Below, piece by piece: positions 12,392 to 23,569 of a DNA stretch of 64,000 nucleotides. Source of the stretch: Mucor racemosus. Lineage: Eukaryota; Mucoromycota; Mucoromycetes; Mucorales; Mucoraceae. Within the stretch, counting starts at the first letter, position 1; the number at the start of each line of letters is the position of its first letter. The DNA lies in the NCBI GenBank assembly GCA_027405735.1, contig JAPEHQ010000010.1, positions 992,001-1,056,000 of the forward strand. Direction: 5' to 3'. Both the position numbers and the translations under genes were made by a program. The notes under the pieces were generated by a model. The model searched no databases. It saw only the letters and a list, made by a program, of their open reading frames with translations, and was not told where the DNA came from.

Positions 12392-14927
12392 ATGTCGCCT
12401 TCTACACCTGCAATACCACCCATTAATGAATCGAAAATGAAATTGTATGAGATGTTTGCTCAAAAGCAAATTACTCCACCTCCAAACTTGTCTCATCCAG
12501 GCGTAGCTTCTTGTTCCTCTTCTTCTTCTTCTTCTTCCAATAATAGTAAACATTGTAAAAGTTTTGACATTCTAGTTTTACACTAACACGCTTTTCTATC
12601 AATTGTAGATGTATTCAATTTCCCAGGATTCCAGCAATCGTCCGATCTTTTTACAACCAAAGTGGAGGTAGATAATATACACAATTTCACAGAACTAGTT
12701 TACTAAATTCTTTGTTACAAATCACAATAGCAAATGTTGATCGAGCTCGATCGTATTTTAAAGCAGTCGGGCAATTTACCGTTTTCATTATTGCCACCAC
12801 ACCATGATATTATTCTAGTTATGCGACAAATACCATTGCTGATAAACCAAAGTGCACAACCAACATTACTAAGATCTGTAGTGGAGAATGTAGTATATCG
12901 ATTATATCAATCAAATACCGGGTTGTCGGTAGAAGTTTATTGCCGATTTCTTCAAACTTTATTGGAATTATCGCCTAGTATATCCAAAGAAACATTGGGC
13001 TGGTTATTGTATTCAGAAGATGAGGTATTTGTTTTCTAGTATTTAAATCCCATCATAGAATACTGATCTTTTTAACAGAGAAAGAACGATGTTTGGGTCA
13101 TTACTTCACTTGTAAAATATGGCTTGATTCCGTTAGAAGAATTCGATGTGAAATTATCCAAACAATTAAACCACCATCCCACAGACCATCAAATTGAATT
13201 TGTAACTGAAATATTACAAAATTGCTTGTTAACAATGAATCCAATTACATCTATTGAGGAACATGTTTTAGTTATCAATGCATTAACAAAATTGGAATCA
13301 TCAAAGTAAGAAAAACTACACTTGCTGAAAAGCTTTTTTTATAAACCAACAAATTTCTTAATTCAGGGCCGTTGAATTAATACAAGATTTGGAGAATAGA
13401 TCAAATCAATTATATAAGCATTTGAACCCTAAAAATGACTCATTTTCATTAAGATTATTATTCGCAGAGTGGATTCGAGTTTGCAGAATTAATGCTACAA
13501 CAAATGCATTGTATAAACAATTTACCCAAAGAATATTATCATCAGTATCATCAAGTACAGGTAGATTATGCTTCTTTTTCAGACTCTCAACAGAAACATG
13601 CATTGAATTATATCAACCCTCTCGACCGCAATCCATTGATGCTTACACAAAACTTATTGGCTTCATGGTTCGATTACAAGACAATAACATGTCAAAAATC
13701 AAAATGATTTCACATGTATTATCTGTCATTGTTTTAGTGATAGCACATCAACACGAAAATCAAAACATTCACTTTAATCAAAAACCTTTCCTCAAACTAT
13801 TAAGTTCCTTATTTATCGAATTGAACAATGCAACAAATCGAGATAAACATGCTAATGCTGGGTTCATTACAGTGTATAGGTAAATATCAGAAAAAAATTA
13901 TTGCAAACATAAACTAATAGTAGAAAAAAAAAGCAACGTGCTCTATACATTAGAACCTACTCAATTTCCAGCTTTTGCATTTTCGTGGCTCCAGCTATTT
14001 TCACATCGACTTTATCTACCCCTTTTATTTGCAACCGATCAAGAAGAAGCATCGCAAAAAGGACAAACCATTTGTTTTAAATTAATATCTGCTCATTTAT
14101 CATTTTTAAATCAATTGCTCCAACATCGCACATCTCGTAGATTAACTCAATCGGAAAAAGCATTTTATCAAGGCACGCTTCGATTTTTAGTTGTCATGTT
14201 GCATGATTATCCTGAATTTCTTTGTCGACATTATTTATCGTTAATTCAATTGCTGCCTGTAGATTGCATTCAATTACGAAATGTCATACTAAGCTCATTT
14301 CCAAAAACAATGATCTTGCCTGATCCATTTACTACGACATTGGGATACATGGCCAACAACTCCAAGGTACCGGAATTACATATCAAACAAGATTATTCTG
14401 ATATAATCGATTTATTGCATGCGTACCTTGCTGGTTCAAATAAATCTGTCGGTCGACACATTATGAAACACCTCATTGATGAGCAAGATCAGCAGCTTGA
14501 TAGCAAAAAATTACAGCAGCTTATATTTTATGTTGGTTCACATACTACATTAGATACTGGAAAATCATTATCTGAAAACCCTGCAGTACAAATATTCAAA
14601 TACTTATTAGCGCACATGGAGCAAAATCAAGACCGTTATCTTGTCATCAATGCCATTGTTGATCATTTACGGTATCCCAACACACACACTTACTTTTTCA
14701 GTATGACATTATTGCATTTATTTGCCTCTCAATCTGAAGCCATCAAGGAACTTGTAACTCGAGTATTATTGGAAAGACTGATTGTAAACAGACCTCATCC
14801 TTGGGGTTTATTGACAACATTCATTCAATTAATCAAAGAGCCCATGTTTACAGAACATGAATTTATAAAAGATTCAATGACTTACTCTCCAGATATCAAA
14901 CGCTTGTTTGATAATGTATTAAAGTAA
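12392..14927 (+). CDS. CCR4-NOT scaffold NOT1, stand-alone C-terminal module
   Basis: Six exons: 12392-12554, 12609-12667, 12731-13024, 13079-13305, 13367-13879 and 13934-14927, giving 749 aa. The reading frame matches the C-terminal third of CNOT1/Not1: the connector region, FFRLSTETCIELY, FHIL-like NVLYTLEPTQFPAFAFSW, then the highly conserved NOT1 homology domain (LRYPNTHTYFFS, TRVLLERLIVNRPHPWGLL). Known full-length Not1 is about 2,000 aa or more; this protein lacks the N-terminal HEAT, MIF4G (CAF1-binding) and CAF40-binding regions. There is no room for them upstream, because the HEL2 stop is only 121 bp away. The N-terminal roughly 55 residues are disordered (PPINESKMKLYEM, Ser-rich). 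In known Not1 this C-terminal part docks NOT2 and NOT3/5. A perfect GTAAGT sequence overlaps the stop, so a further C-terminal exon is possible. An upstream in-frame ATG exists at 12323. Confidence 0.85.
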
Positions 14928-15112
14928 GTTTTTTTGATCACGGCTTTAAAATTTTTGAAGAGGCAAAATCGATTGAGTTCTGCCTCTGAAATCAACTAGA
15001 TCTTCATAACAACTGACTTCTTGAAAACCACAAAAAAAAAAGTAGTATCGAAATAAAATCAAACTAGAATTCCCCTCCTCACCTCATTGCTTTAGAAAAA
15101 TTATTAGTCTAG

Positions 15113-15149
<37 letters not shown>

Positions 15150-16535
15150 ATAATAATAATACGACTGTAACTTGTTATTTCTTTGATGTGAAAATACTTA
15201 TTTTAATACTATGCAAATAAGAAACCCATATGATAAATACTTTTTAGCTCATCAATGATCTGACCCAAATGTACTATATAGACTCAATTTCTATTTGTGT
15301 ATATAAATATTTGATTAAGGCTTTTAAAAAATTAGTGTATGAGTCGAAAGAAAACATGCCATGTATTTCAATTTTTTGGGCCAATCAACATGGTAGCGTC
15401 GATGACAGGCTTCATTAAGCTAGGTATGAGGCTGAAATAGGTCTAAAAAGCTATTAAAAAATAGGCGATTTATTACCACAAATTAACCAGCAAATTAACA
15501 AATGCTAAAATTTATAAATTTGGATACTGTAACAGATGTAGTATATATATTGAAACTTTCAGCCCATTTAGATCAATGTTCATTGATTACAAGCATTTTT
15601 CCAGTTTCTTTAATTTTTTACGCAAAGAGAGGTTTCATTTCGAAACGTGTGCTAAACACCTTCAAAAATAGCTTTTAGCTGATAAAGTTAAGATATGTTA
15701 TATATATATTCATTGCGCATGTATTGCTGCTTCAAAATTCAATTTCGAACCATTATTTGATTTTATAAAAATTTCCACAAAATATCTGAAACAGCCCATA
15801 CAAAATAGTTGAAAAAAGTGGGTATACTCTCTCGTCTTAAATTTGACGAAAATTAAGCAAATATTGGATGACCAAATATGAAACCTTCTGGAACCGTTTA
15901 AAATCTACCATTTATAACAACTGTATAAAACAAAACAAAAAGTTCATCATCTCCTCAATGAATTTTCAATATAATAATTCAGAGTTTTGTATGATAGCAC
16001 ATGCTTAATTTAAGCAAGTGCTACACAAGTAATTGCTGAAAAAGGTTAAGCAAGCAAAATCAAGCAAGCCTATTTCAATTTGAAGCATTTCTGAAATGCC
16101 CAAGATTTAGAATTGATATTGTAGCAAGAAAAAATGTATAATTTAATAAAGAAACTTGTTAAATTAAATCACGCACAAAAACTGAAGAGAATCGTTATTT
16201 AATATCAATAATTTGTCCTATTTATATACAAATTTTATATTAAATTTATTCGTTAGATCAGTATTGGATCGATTATATCTTTCTGACATTCCATGTCAGA
16301 TCAATCCATTTGCATTAGTAGCACAGCACATTTAAGTTGAGCTTATTTTATATAGCTAAATCCAACAAGTAGGTATGTCTCACATATCCCGCTTCCCAGA
16401 TCTTGCTTTAGAACAATAAGAACAATCGAGAATGTTATCATAAATCAGTTAGCTGACTTCTTTACAATAAGGATTACAAATCAAAAGGTTCATTATCTTA
16501 CAATTAACCGGTGGATGCAGCAATTTCGAGCAAGC
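14928..16535. other. Intergenic, AT-rich, no gene seen
   Basis: This stretch begins the long repeat-rich region. It has a T tract at about 15116-15147. A run of AAGCAAGC-type words at about 16010-16075 is related to the GCTTGC/GCTCGC cluster further right. No open frame with a recognisable domain is present. Confidence 0.5.
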
Positions 16536-16539
16536 ATAC

Positions 16540-16760
16540 AACCAAGCTTTTTGGGAGTTTATGGATACATACAACCTTATTTATAGAAAGAATAATAATA
16601 AAGACTAGTAGTATTTATCATGGAGAACGTAGGCTTTATTATTACTAGTAAAACTAATGTCCAAAGAAAGAACTAAGAGCTTCTAGATCTTGGTTTAAAA
16701 GACTATTTATAGGAATTACATTTCAACATGATTTAGAAATGGAATTAGCTTCAAAGTTGG
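16540..16760 (+). repeat. Dispersed repeat D, copy 1 (inverted relative to 35105-35310)
   Basis: The segment beginning GGGAGTTTATGGATACATAC and running through TTTATAGAAAGAATAATAA, GGAGAACGTAGGCTTTATTA, CTAGATCTTGGTTTAAAAGA and TTTAGAAATGGAATTAGCTT reappears as its reverse complement at about 35105-35310 with scattered differences. No terminal structure or coding potential is evident. Confidence 0.75.
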
Positions 16761-16838
16761 CTGTTTAATATCCTCGAAAATCGACACTTTTAATGTTTTC
16801 ATCGAGCACCAAACAGGAATTTGCTAGTGATCGCAATC

Positions 16839-17085
16839 GAGCAGTGCGAGCATAAGCAAGCGAGCGAGCCCTATGCTTGGGCTCGCTTGAATTGCGGTTT
16901 TTTTAGGGTATTACTTGCTTTGGCTTGCTTGATTGATTTTTTTTTTAGCAATTTCCCGCTCGGCGCTTAATGAAAACATTGAAAGCATGCTTGTATGCTT
17001 GCTTGAAATGTTTCAAATTGGAATAGGCTTGCTCTGCATGTAAACCTGCTTGCGCTCGCTTGGGCTCGGTCATTTTGCGAGCGCT
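16839..17085. repeat. Cluster of GCTTGC/GCTCGC words with a hairpin
   Basis: Many short words of the type AAGCAAGC, GCGAGC, GGGCTCGCTTG and GCTTGCTT are packed here on both strands. The segment 16857-16889 can fold as a hairpin, because CAAGCGAG...CCC faces GGGCTCGCTTG. The last part (17047-17085, TGCTTGCGCTCGCTTGGGCT and so on) is shared with 48389-48428 at the left edge of the second palindromic element, so it appears to travel with that element. A related cluster lies at 51369-51410. Confidence 0.7.
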
Positions 17086-18476
17086 GGTTTTGGTAAAACA
17101 GTAATGTGCATAGATAGTAGAAAGTGATGATTATACAAGCAATGCTATCCCAGATTAGTTAGCTCATTTTTACAATAATAAGAATTACAATGCAACTCAA
17201 AAGGTTTATTATTATCTTGAAAGTTACTATAATTACCTGTGAACGTAACAGAATTTGGAATGAGGGTATACACATTATTTTTTTCGAGCAAAACTGAGGG
17301 TATTCTTTTGTACACATTTTTGAGGACATCTCCACGAAAAATCAATATTTTGAAGAAATTTAAATTGGGATCTAGAGAACTCAACGAGGTTGATGATATG
17401 GATGTAAAAAAATTTTGCACAATTTAACGAATATTTTGGAATCTATTACGAAGATGTCAAAAAAATGAAATAAAAAAAAGATGCCCAGATTCTTTTCAAA
17501 CTCAGACATGTTAAAGAAAATTTTAAAACAAGTAAGTTTTATTATAAAGAAGTCTTTGGGTATTTTAATTTTTTGCAGAGATATTAAGGCTCAAAGTTTC
17601 AATTTTTCTTATTTAAGCTGTAAAAACCAAAGTTGAAAGAAAAAATTATCGGTTTTTCCGAATTTATTCGACAGATGCTATAGTGATGGTCTGTAGACAA
17701 TTAATTGTTATTTGTAGCCCTTAAAAATCTGTATCGAATTAGACTAATTTCAATAAGAGGCTTTTACTATTTTGTTATGAAAATCGCTCAAAACCGCGAT
17801 TTTTGGATGGGGGTTGGGGTCAAAAAACAAGAGTACACCTTCAAATCTTCACTACTCCTTGAAAAATTAATTTTTTTGAAAAAACTAAAAACGGATCTAT
17901 ATATGTTGCTGCTCGCAATTATTTTTACGGGACTGACATTTTGTTTGATAACTTACTCGAAAATGACATTAATAATTTATACGTTTTTGGTGTGTTTTAT
18001 GGGGTAAATCCTTTGAATTTTTATTTTGGCTCTATTTGTATCTAACAAATAATATACCTATAATATAGACAAAAAACTTTCATTATCATTGCAAGTAATG
18101 TTTACTTGATAAAATCAATAGGTATGCTTGTTTTTCTGATATTCCTGTAATTTTTTGAACGGCTATATCTCCGCAAAAAAAATAGCTAAAAATATATGAA
18201 TAGCACCATAATTATTGCAGCATTAACTTGTATCAGAATCCACTCTTACCTCAACACATGAAAAAATTTATGGGAAAAATGTTGAAGATCTGATTTTTAG
18301 GAAAAAAAATCCATTTTAACTTGTGGTGTAACTTTTAGAGTATATGGAGTGTAACTTTTTTGACTGATGTCTCAACCCCTTATGGCATTGAGTATTTTTC
18401 CCTTCAAGTCGACCTAAATTACTTCAAAATGCTTCAAATTATGATGTTTTAATATTTTCCAATCGGTGAATGAATT
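17086..18476 (+). repeat. Left arm of palindromic element copy 1
   Basis: About 1.39 kb, complementary to 18581-19968. It differs from the right arm at several sites in the 17705-18007 segment, where the right arm instead agrees with both arms of copy 2. Confidence 0.85.
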
Positions 18477-18580
18477 GTGTACAATTAATTGATTAAAACA
18501 TCTTATATACTATATTAAACAGTTAAAATGACCGTTTTAACAATAATTGCCATATGTTAAAAAACTTTAATTTTGGGCAG

Positions 18581-19968
18581 AATTCATTCCCCGATTAGAA
18601 AATATTAAAACATCATAATTTGAAGCATTTTGAAGTAATTTAGGTCGACTTGAAGGGGTAAATAGTCAGTCAAAAACGTTACACTCCATAAATTGACAGT
18701 TACACTCCATATACTCTAAAAGTTACACCACAAGTTAAAATGGATTTTTTTTCCTAAAAATCAGATCTTCAACATTTTTCCCATAAATTTTTTCATGTGT
18801 TGAGGTAAGAGTGGATTCTGATACAAGTTAATGCTGCAATAATTATGGTGCTATCCATATATTTTTAGCTATTTTTTTTGCGGAGATATAGCCGTTCAAA
18901 AAATTACAGGAATATCAGAAAAACAAGCATACCTATTGATTTTATCAAGTAAACATTACTTGCAATGATAATGAAAGTTTTTTGTCTATATTATAGGTAT
19001 ATTATTTGTTAGATACAAATAGAGCCAAAATAAAAATTCAAAGGATTTATCCCATAAAACACACCAAAAACGTATAAATTATTAATATCATTTTCCAGTA
19101 AGTTATCAAACAAAATGTCAGTCCCGTAAAAATAATTGCGAGCAGCAATATATATAGATCCGTTTTTAGTTTTTTCAAAAAAATTAATTTTTCAAGGAGT
19201 AGTGAAGATTTGAAGGTGTACTCTTGTTTTTTGACCCCAACCCCCATCCAAAAATCGCGGTTTTGAGCGATTTTTATAGCAAAATAGTAAAAACCTCTTA
19301 TTGAAATTAGTCTAATTCGATACAGATTTTTAAGGGCTACAAATAACAATTAATTGTCTACAGACCATCACTATAGCATCTGTCGAATAAATTCGGAAAA
19401 ACCGATAATTTTTTCTTTCAACTTTGGTTTTTACAGCTTAAATAAGAAAAATTGAAACTTTGAGCCTTAATATCTCTGCAAAAAATTAAAATACCCAAAG
19501 ACTTCTTTATAATAAAACTTACTTGTTTTAAAATTCTCTTTAACATGTCTGAGTTTGAAAAGAATCTGGGCATCTTTTTTTTATTTCATTTTTTTGACAT
19601 CTTCGTAATAGATTCCAAAATATTCGTTAAATTGTGCAGGATTTTTTTACATTCATATCATCAACCTCGTTGAGCTCTCTAGGTCCCAATTTAAATTTCT
19701 TCAAAATATTGATTTTTCGTGGAGATGTCCTCAAAAATGTGTACAAAAGAATACCCTCGGTTTTGCTCGAAAAAAATAATGTGTATACCCTCATTCCAAA
19801 TTCTGTTACGTTCACAGGTAATTATAGTAACTTTCAAGATAATAATAAACCTTTTGAGTTGCATTGTAATTCTTATTATTGTAAAAATGAGCTAACTAAT
19901 CTGGGATAGCATTGCTTGTATAATTATCACTTTCTACTATCTACGCACATTACTCTTTTACCGAAACT
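18581..19968 (-). repeat. Right arm of palindromic element copy 1
   Basis: About 1.39 kb, the reverse complement of the left arm. It ends at ACCGAAAC; beyond this the sequence (ACTAATAAGAATTAGAC) has no counterpart on the left side, which marks the right edge. Confidence 0.85.
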
Positions 19969-22900
19969 AATAAGAATTAGACAAGAGTAAAAGGTGAGGT
20001 TTTATTCAATGTAGAGAATGCAATTATATATTGAAGAGATTATCAAGTGATACAGCAGCTATTGATGGTGTAACTGCAGTGGAATTACATACGAAAAACG
20101 CTTGATAAAAATAAAACAACCAAAATTCCAAATGTCGCTCATAAGATATGATGCCACTTGAAATGTGAACAATAATAAACAAACGCATGCTAAAAATATG
20201 AAATATTTTTTTTTGAACCATACATGTCGTGTAGATGATAGCACCCTTGATCACGTCGCAATCAATTACACAAATGACATATATATCAAAATAGGATTCT
20301 ATCCAAATCAATAACAATAAAAAGATATCAGTTTAGGCAACTGCTCATCTATATTGAAGCTGCACTATCAATATAAATAAGATTCAAGCATATAGAAACT
20401 ATCCCTTAAAAATCAAGGTTACATAAAATAGATATAACAGAAATAAACAAAATAGCCGTTTCCCAAAAGGTCGATATTGTCACACTTGACATACAATCCC
20501 TTATGGTCAATGCTCTACACAATTTACCCCTTAAATATCAAATCAATAACAATGTACTCAAAACTGGAAGATTACTAAATATACATCCATTGAGAAACAT
20601 TTCTATTTACCATCAATAATTATTAGCAGATAATGTGAGATATTTCGCAAGCTTCAAACATCTCATAATTTTTTTTTCTTTAAAAAAATCAATCAAAAAA
20701 AGCATGACTAAGTTTTTTTGGAACTTAATCATTAGGGATTGTAGATATATTTATTGCTTGATTATCAATTTACAAAATAATATTAATTTCTATTTTAATT
20801 TTAATTCTTATTATAATATTATAATTACATGATCATGAATGTCTCTCATTCAGGTCTGATGGTATCCACGTTCTCCAAATCACTATAAATACCCTCCTAC
20901 TTTTCAATTATTTTAACTCTTCAGAAATATTTTGTAATAAAAACTTTAGCTGATTATAATTGTATTTCTACTGCTTTTATTTTTATATTTTTTTATTTTA
21001 GTAAATAACTTCGTCATTTACTGCAGTAACAATAACAATATCCTGATAATGCGACTACTATAGCGCTATATCTAGATTTTGATATAATACAGTAACAATT
21101 ACTATCTGGTTACAGTACACTCTATACAGTAAATCTCACTATGTAAGCTCGGTTACTGGAGTAACTCATCCATATCGGCATAACTATGGTTCCGAAATCT
21201 ATAAAGAATGAAATATATCAACTAATAGCCTGTATGAATATAATGTATTTGTGGAATATGTACACATTTATCCACTATATTGATCTCCATTTCATCTGAT
21301 TTTCAGTTAAAGTACAGCTGGCATGAATAGACATTACACTATTACTACTAAATGATATATGTATGCTGACTCATACTAATACTGTATAAACTTTCTACCG
21401 AGCTTCAATCCTAGCAGCTTATAGTTAAAGATCAATCAACATATAGTGTGGATCTAATATCACCACTATGATCAAGGACCCATGAACTCTACTGTATGAA
21501 TAAACCGATTGATTACTATCAAGGCTTATGTATAGTATGGTGGTAAACAAGCTATAAAGTCAAATGGCAACATGTAGATAGACCTCCTCGTGGTGTTGCT
21601 AGAAATTTTCTTTTGAACGGCTAAATATCTACCCCATTAAACCAATTGTACTACAAGTGCAATGAAAGGACACCTTTTATAGACCAAAGTCGCCATTGTC
21701 ATTTCAGATCTCGATTCGTACTTGAATCTCGCTCCATAAGGGCTGAGTTCCAATCAGATACCAATAAGCGTAACGAGGAAACTCTATATTACTGTTGCCT
21801 GTAAAAGGAAGTATTCCTGATCAAAATACAACCTTCTACAACACGACACCTATGATATAAAGCTGTACTTATTTTGCATTAATAATATATTCCAAAACTC
21901 TTGCACATAAAATTGCAGCTGTATTAATTCTAGATAAGGGATCACATCCCATAAAAATAAGCTCAGTTGCATTTTAAATTATAACTGGAATGTTGAAAGA
22001 TCAACATCCATCTAATGATATTCTATCATATCAAACATAGTATCAACATCTCGACCACGTGTCTTATAAAAGAATATCAATAAAAAAAATTATAATTGAA
22101 CGCCTGTAAAATAGGCATCAATACACAAACATCCACTATTTTACAATTCCTGTAAATATAGCATACTTTATGAAGATATCATTCTTTTTCTTCAGATTTC
22201 TTTTAATCACAATAAAACCGTGGAAAGACTATAATTGTATTTATCAACGCTTTTATTTTATTTTTTATTTTTATAATTACTTCAATTTCATTGCAACAAG
22301 TTACTTTTCCTTTATCTTAAACCATTTCATTGTTTATAATCTCTATCCATAATTCTTTATTTAATTTGTTTTTTCTTCGATTCTTTATAATACATAATAA
22401 AAATTACATGGCTGACATTAATTGTTTTATCAATCTATTTATTTGTGTGTGGCATTAATCCCATGTGTGCATAATAATAGAATTGCCCATAAGCATATCA
22501 TTATCCCTATTTGTGCATAATAAGAAATCTTACCATGAGCATAATGAGCTGATGGTATGGGCACAAATTGGTTTGTACATGAGCATCATGCCGTCGTTCT
22601 CAAAATCCCATTGCATTTTTTACTGGGATGGGGTTTTAAATTACATTTGTTTTTATTAATATAGATTATAGTTATAGACAATACAATTCAATACGTTGTT
22701 GATGTAGAGCACTGACATGCAACAGTCAATAATATACTTACAATTATCATCATTTGTAAATATGTTTATAGCTATAATGTTTACAGCAACAATGGTTTTT
22801 GCTCGAGCATAAACTTAAATAACACTTACTGCTTAAATTTATATGCAGGTCAAATCTAAGATTATATATGTTTATCACTGATAAAATTTATTAAACAAAT

Positions 22901-23569
22901 TAACCTTCTTTAAACTTACTATTTTAGTTTACGATTGCCAGCTATAGAAAGATTTGTTTTCATACAGTAGCTACGATCAAAACTATGATTATTAGATAAA
23001 ACATTAGGTTATTCTTTTTTTTATTTTTATATCATTTGAAATTTTATCACTTTTCTGGAACATTTCATGAGTTTGTAGCCAGTTCTAGCTTTCCATTGAG
23101 TAGATATAAATATCATTGCCTTCAATTTGATCTGGTAATTAAGAAATACATCCAACAATACAGTAGTAAATAATGATATTTGATCCTAAAATGCGGTTAA
23201 ATGAAAATATCAGTCTCTAATATAGACTGCTACCTACATTAAAAACATTAGTCCCTTCTGTTAGCATGCGTATTCAGTTAAAGAAAAGAATACCATCTTG
23301 ACAGTCTGATATGCCTTATCAAACGGTGAATAATATCCTTGAAATATGAAAACAAAAAGAGAGAAAAAACGCACGTAGAAAAGGATTTTCAAGGTTTTAC
23401 AATATTTAGCGCATTTAAAACCCTGCTAAGTTGCACATTTCAGCTAATGTAAAGCAGCATTACAGCACCTGAACTATAAGCTAAGCAAAATAGACAATAC
23501 CTGTTACTATAATAGAAACATAAAATTTTGTGCCAGAGAAACCGTCTGTCATATTATAGATCCGGTAAA
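19969..23569. other. Gene-free stretch with possible LTR-like remnants
   Basis: No complete gene is visible. The frame at about 20418-20624 is open for about 70 codons (contains KVDIVTLDIQSLMVNAL) but matches nothing I recognise. Two segments, about 20840-20990 and 22180-22290, end in TATAATTGTATTT followed by a T-rich GCTTTT tail. This resembles the 3' part of the gypsy LTR at 27328-27683 (TTATAATTGTATTTCCCATC), and the first also has a TATAAATACC-like box about 95 bp earlier. They could be old solo LTRs of a related family, but the match is short. Confidence 0.4.

Larger units (their letters stand above)
17086..19968. mobile_element. Near-palindromic inverted-repeat element, copy 1
   Basis: The left arm, about 17086-18476, is repeated as its reverse complement at about 18581-19968, with roughly 104 bp of non-palindromic spacer between. 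The outer ends pair as GGTTTTGGTAAAACAGTAAT with ATTACTCTTTTACCGAAAC. The spacer is conserved in copy 2 (49824-49931) in the same orientation, so the whole unit was copied. The left arm has a roughly 25-bp insertion and lacks one unit of a GTGTAAC repeat present in the right arm. No transposase was recognised. The 60-100 aa open frames in the arms are discussed under findings; their differences between arms are mostly amino-acid-changing, so they do not look maintained. Candidate types are a foldback element or an inverted duplication of a decayed transposon. Confidence 0.85.

Noticed and set aside
13565..13590. Possible intron (GTAGATTATGCTTCTTTTTCAG) inside NOT1-like exon 5
   Set aside because: It is only about 22-25 nt, and the unspliced frame gives FFFRLSTETC, which matches the CNOT1 FFRLSTEMC region.
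14922..14990. Extra 3' exon of the NOT1-like gene
   Set aside because: A GTAAGT overlaps the stop, but no downstream segment with NOT1-like sequence was recognised, so the stop at 14925-14927 is kept.
17705..18007. 100-aa hydrophobic ORF present in all four palindrome arms as a conserved protein
   Set aside because: Between the left arm of copy 1 and the others, five changes alter amino acids and only about two are silent. Conservation is at DNA level and no family is recognised, so I do not call it a gene.
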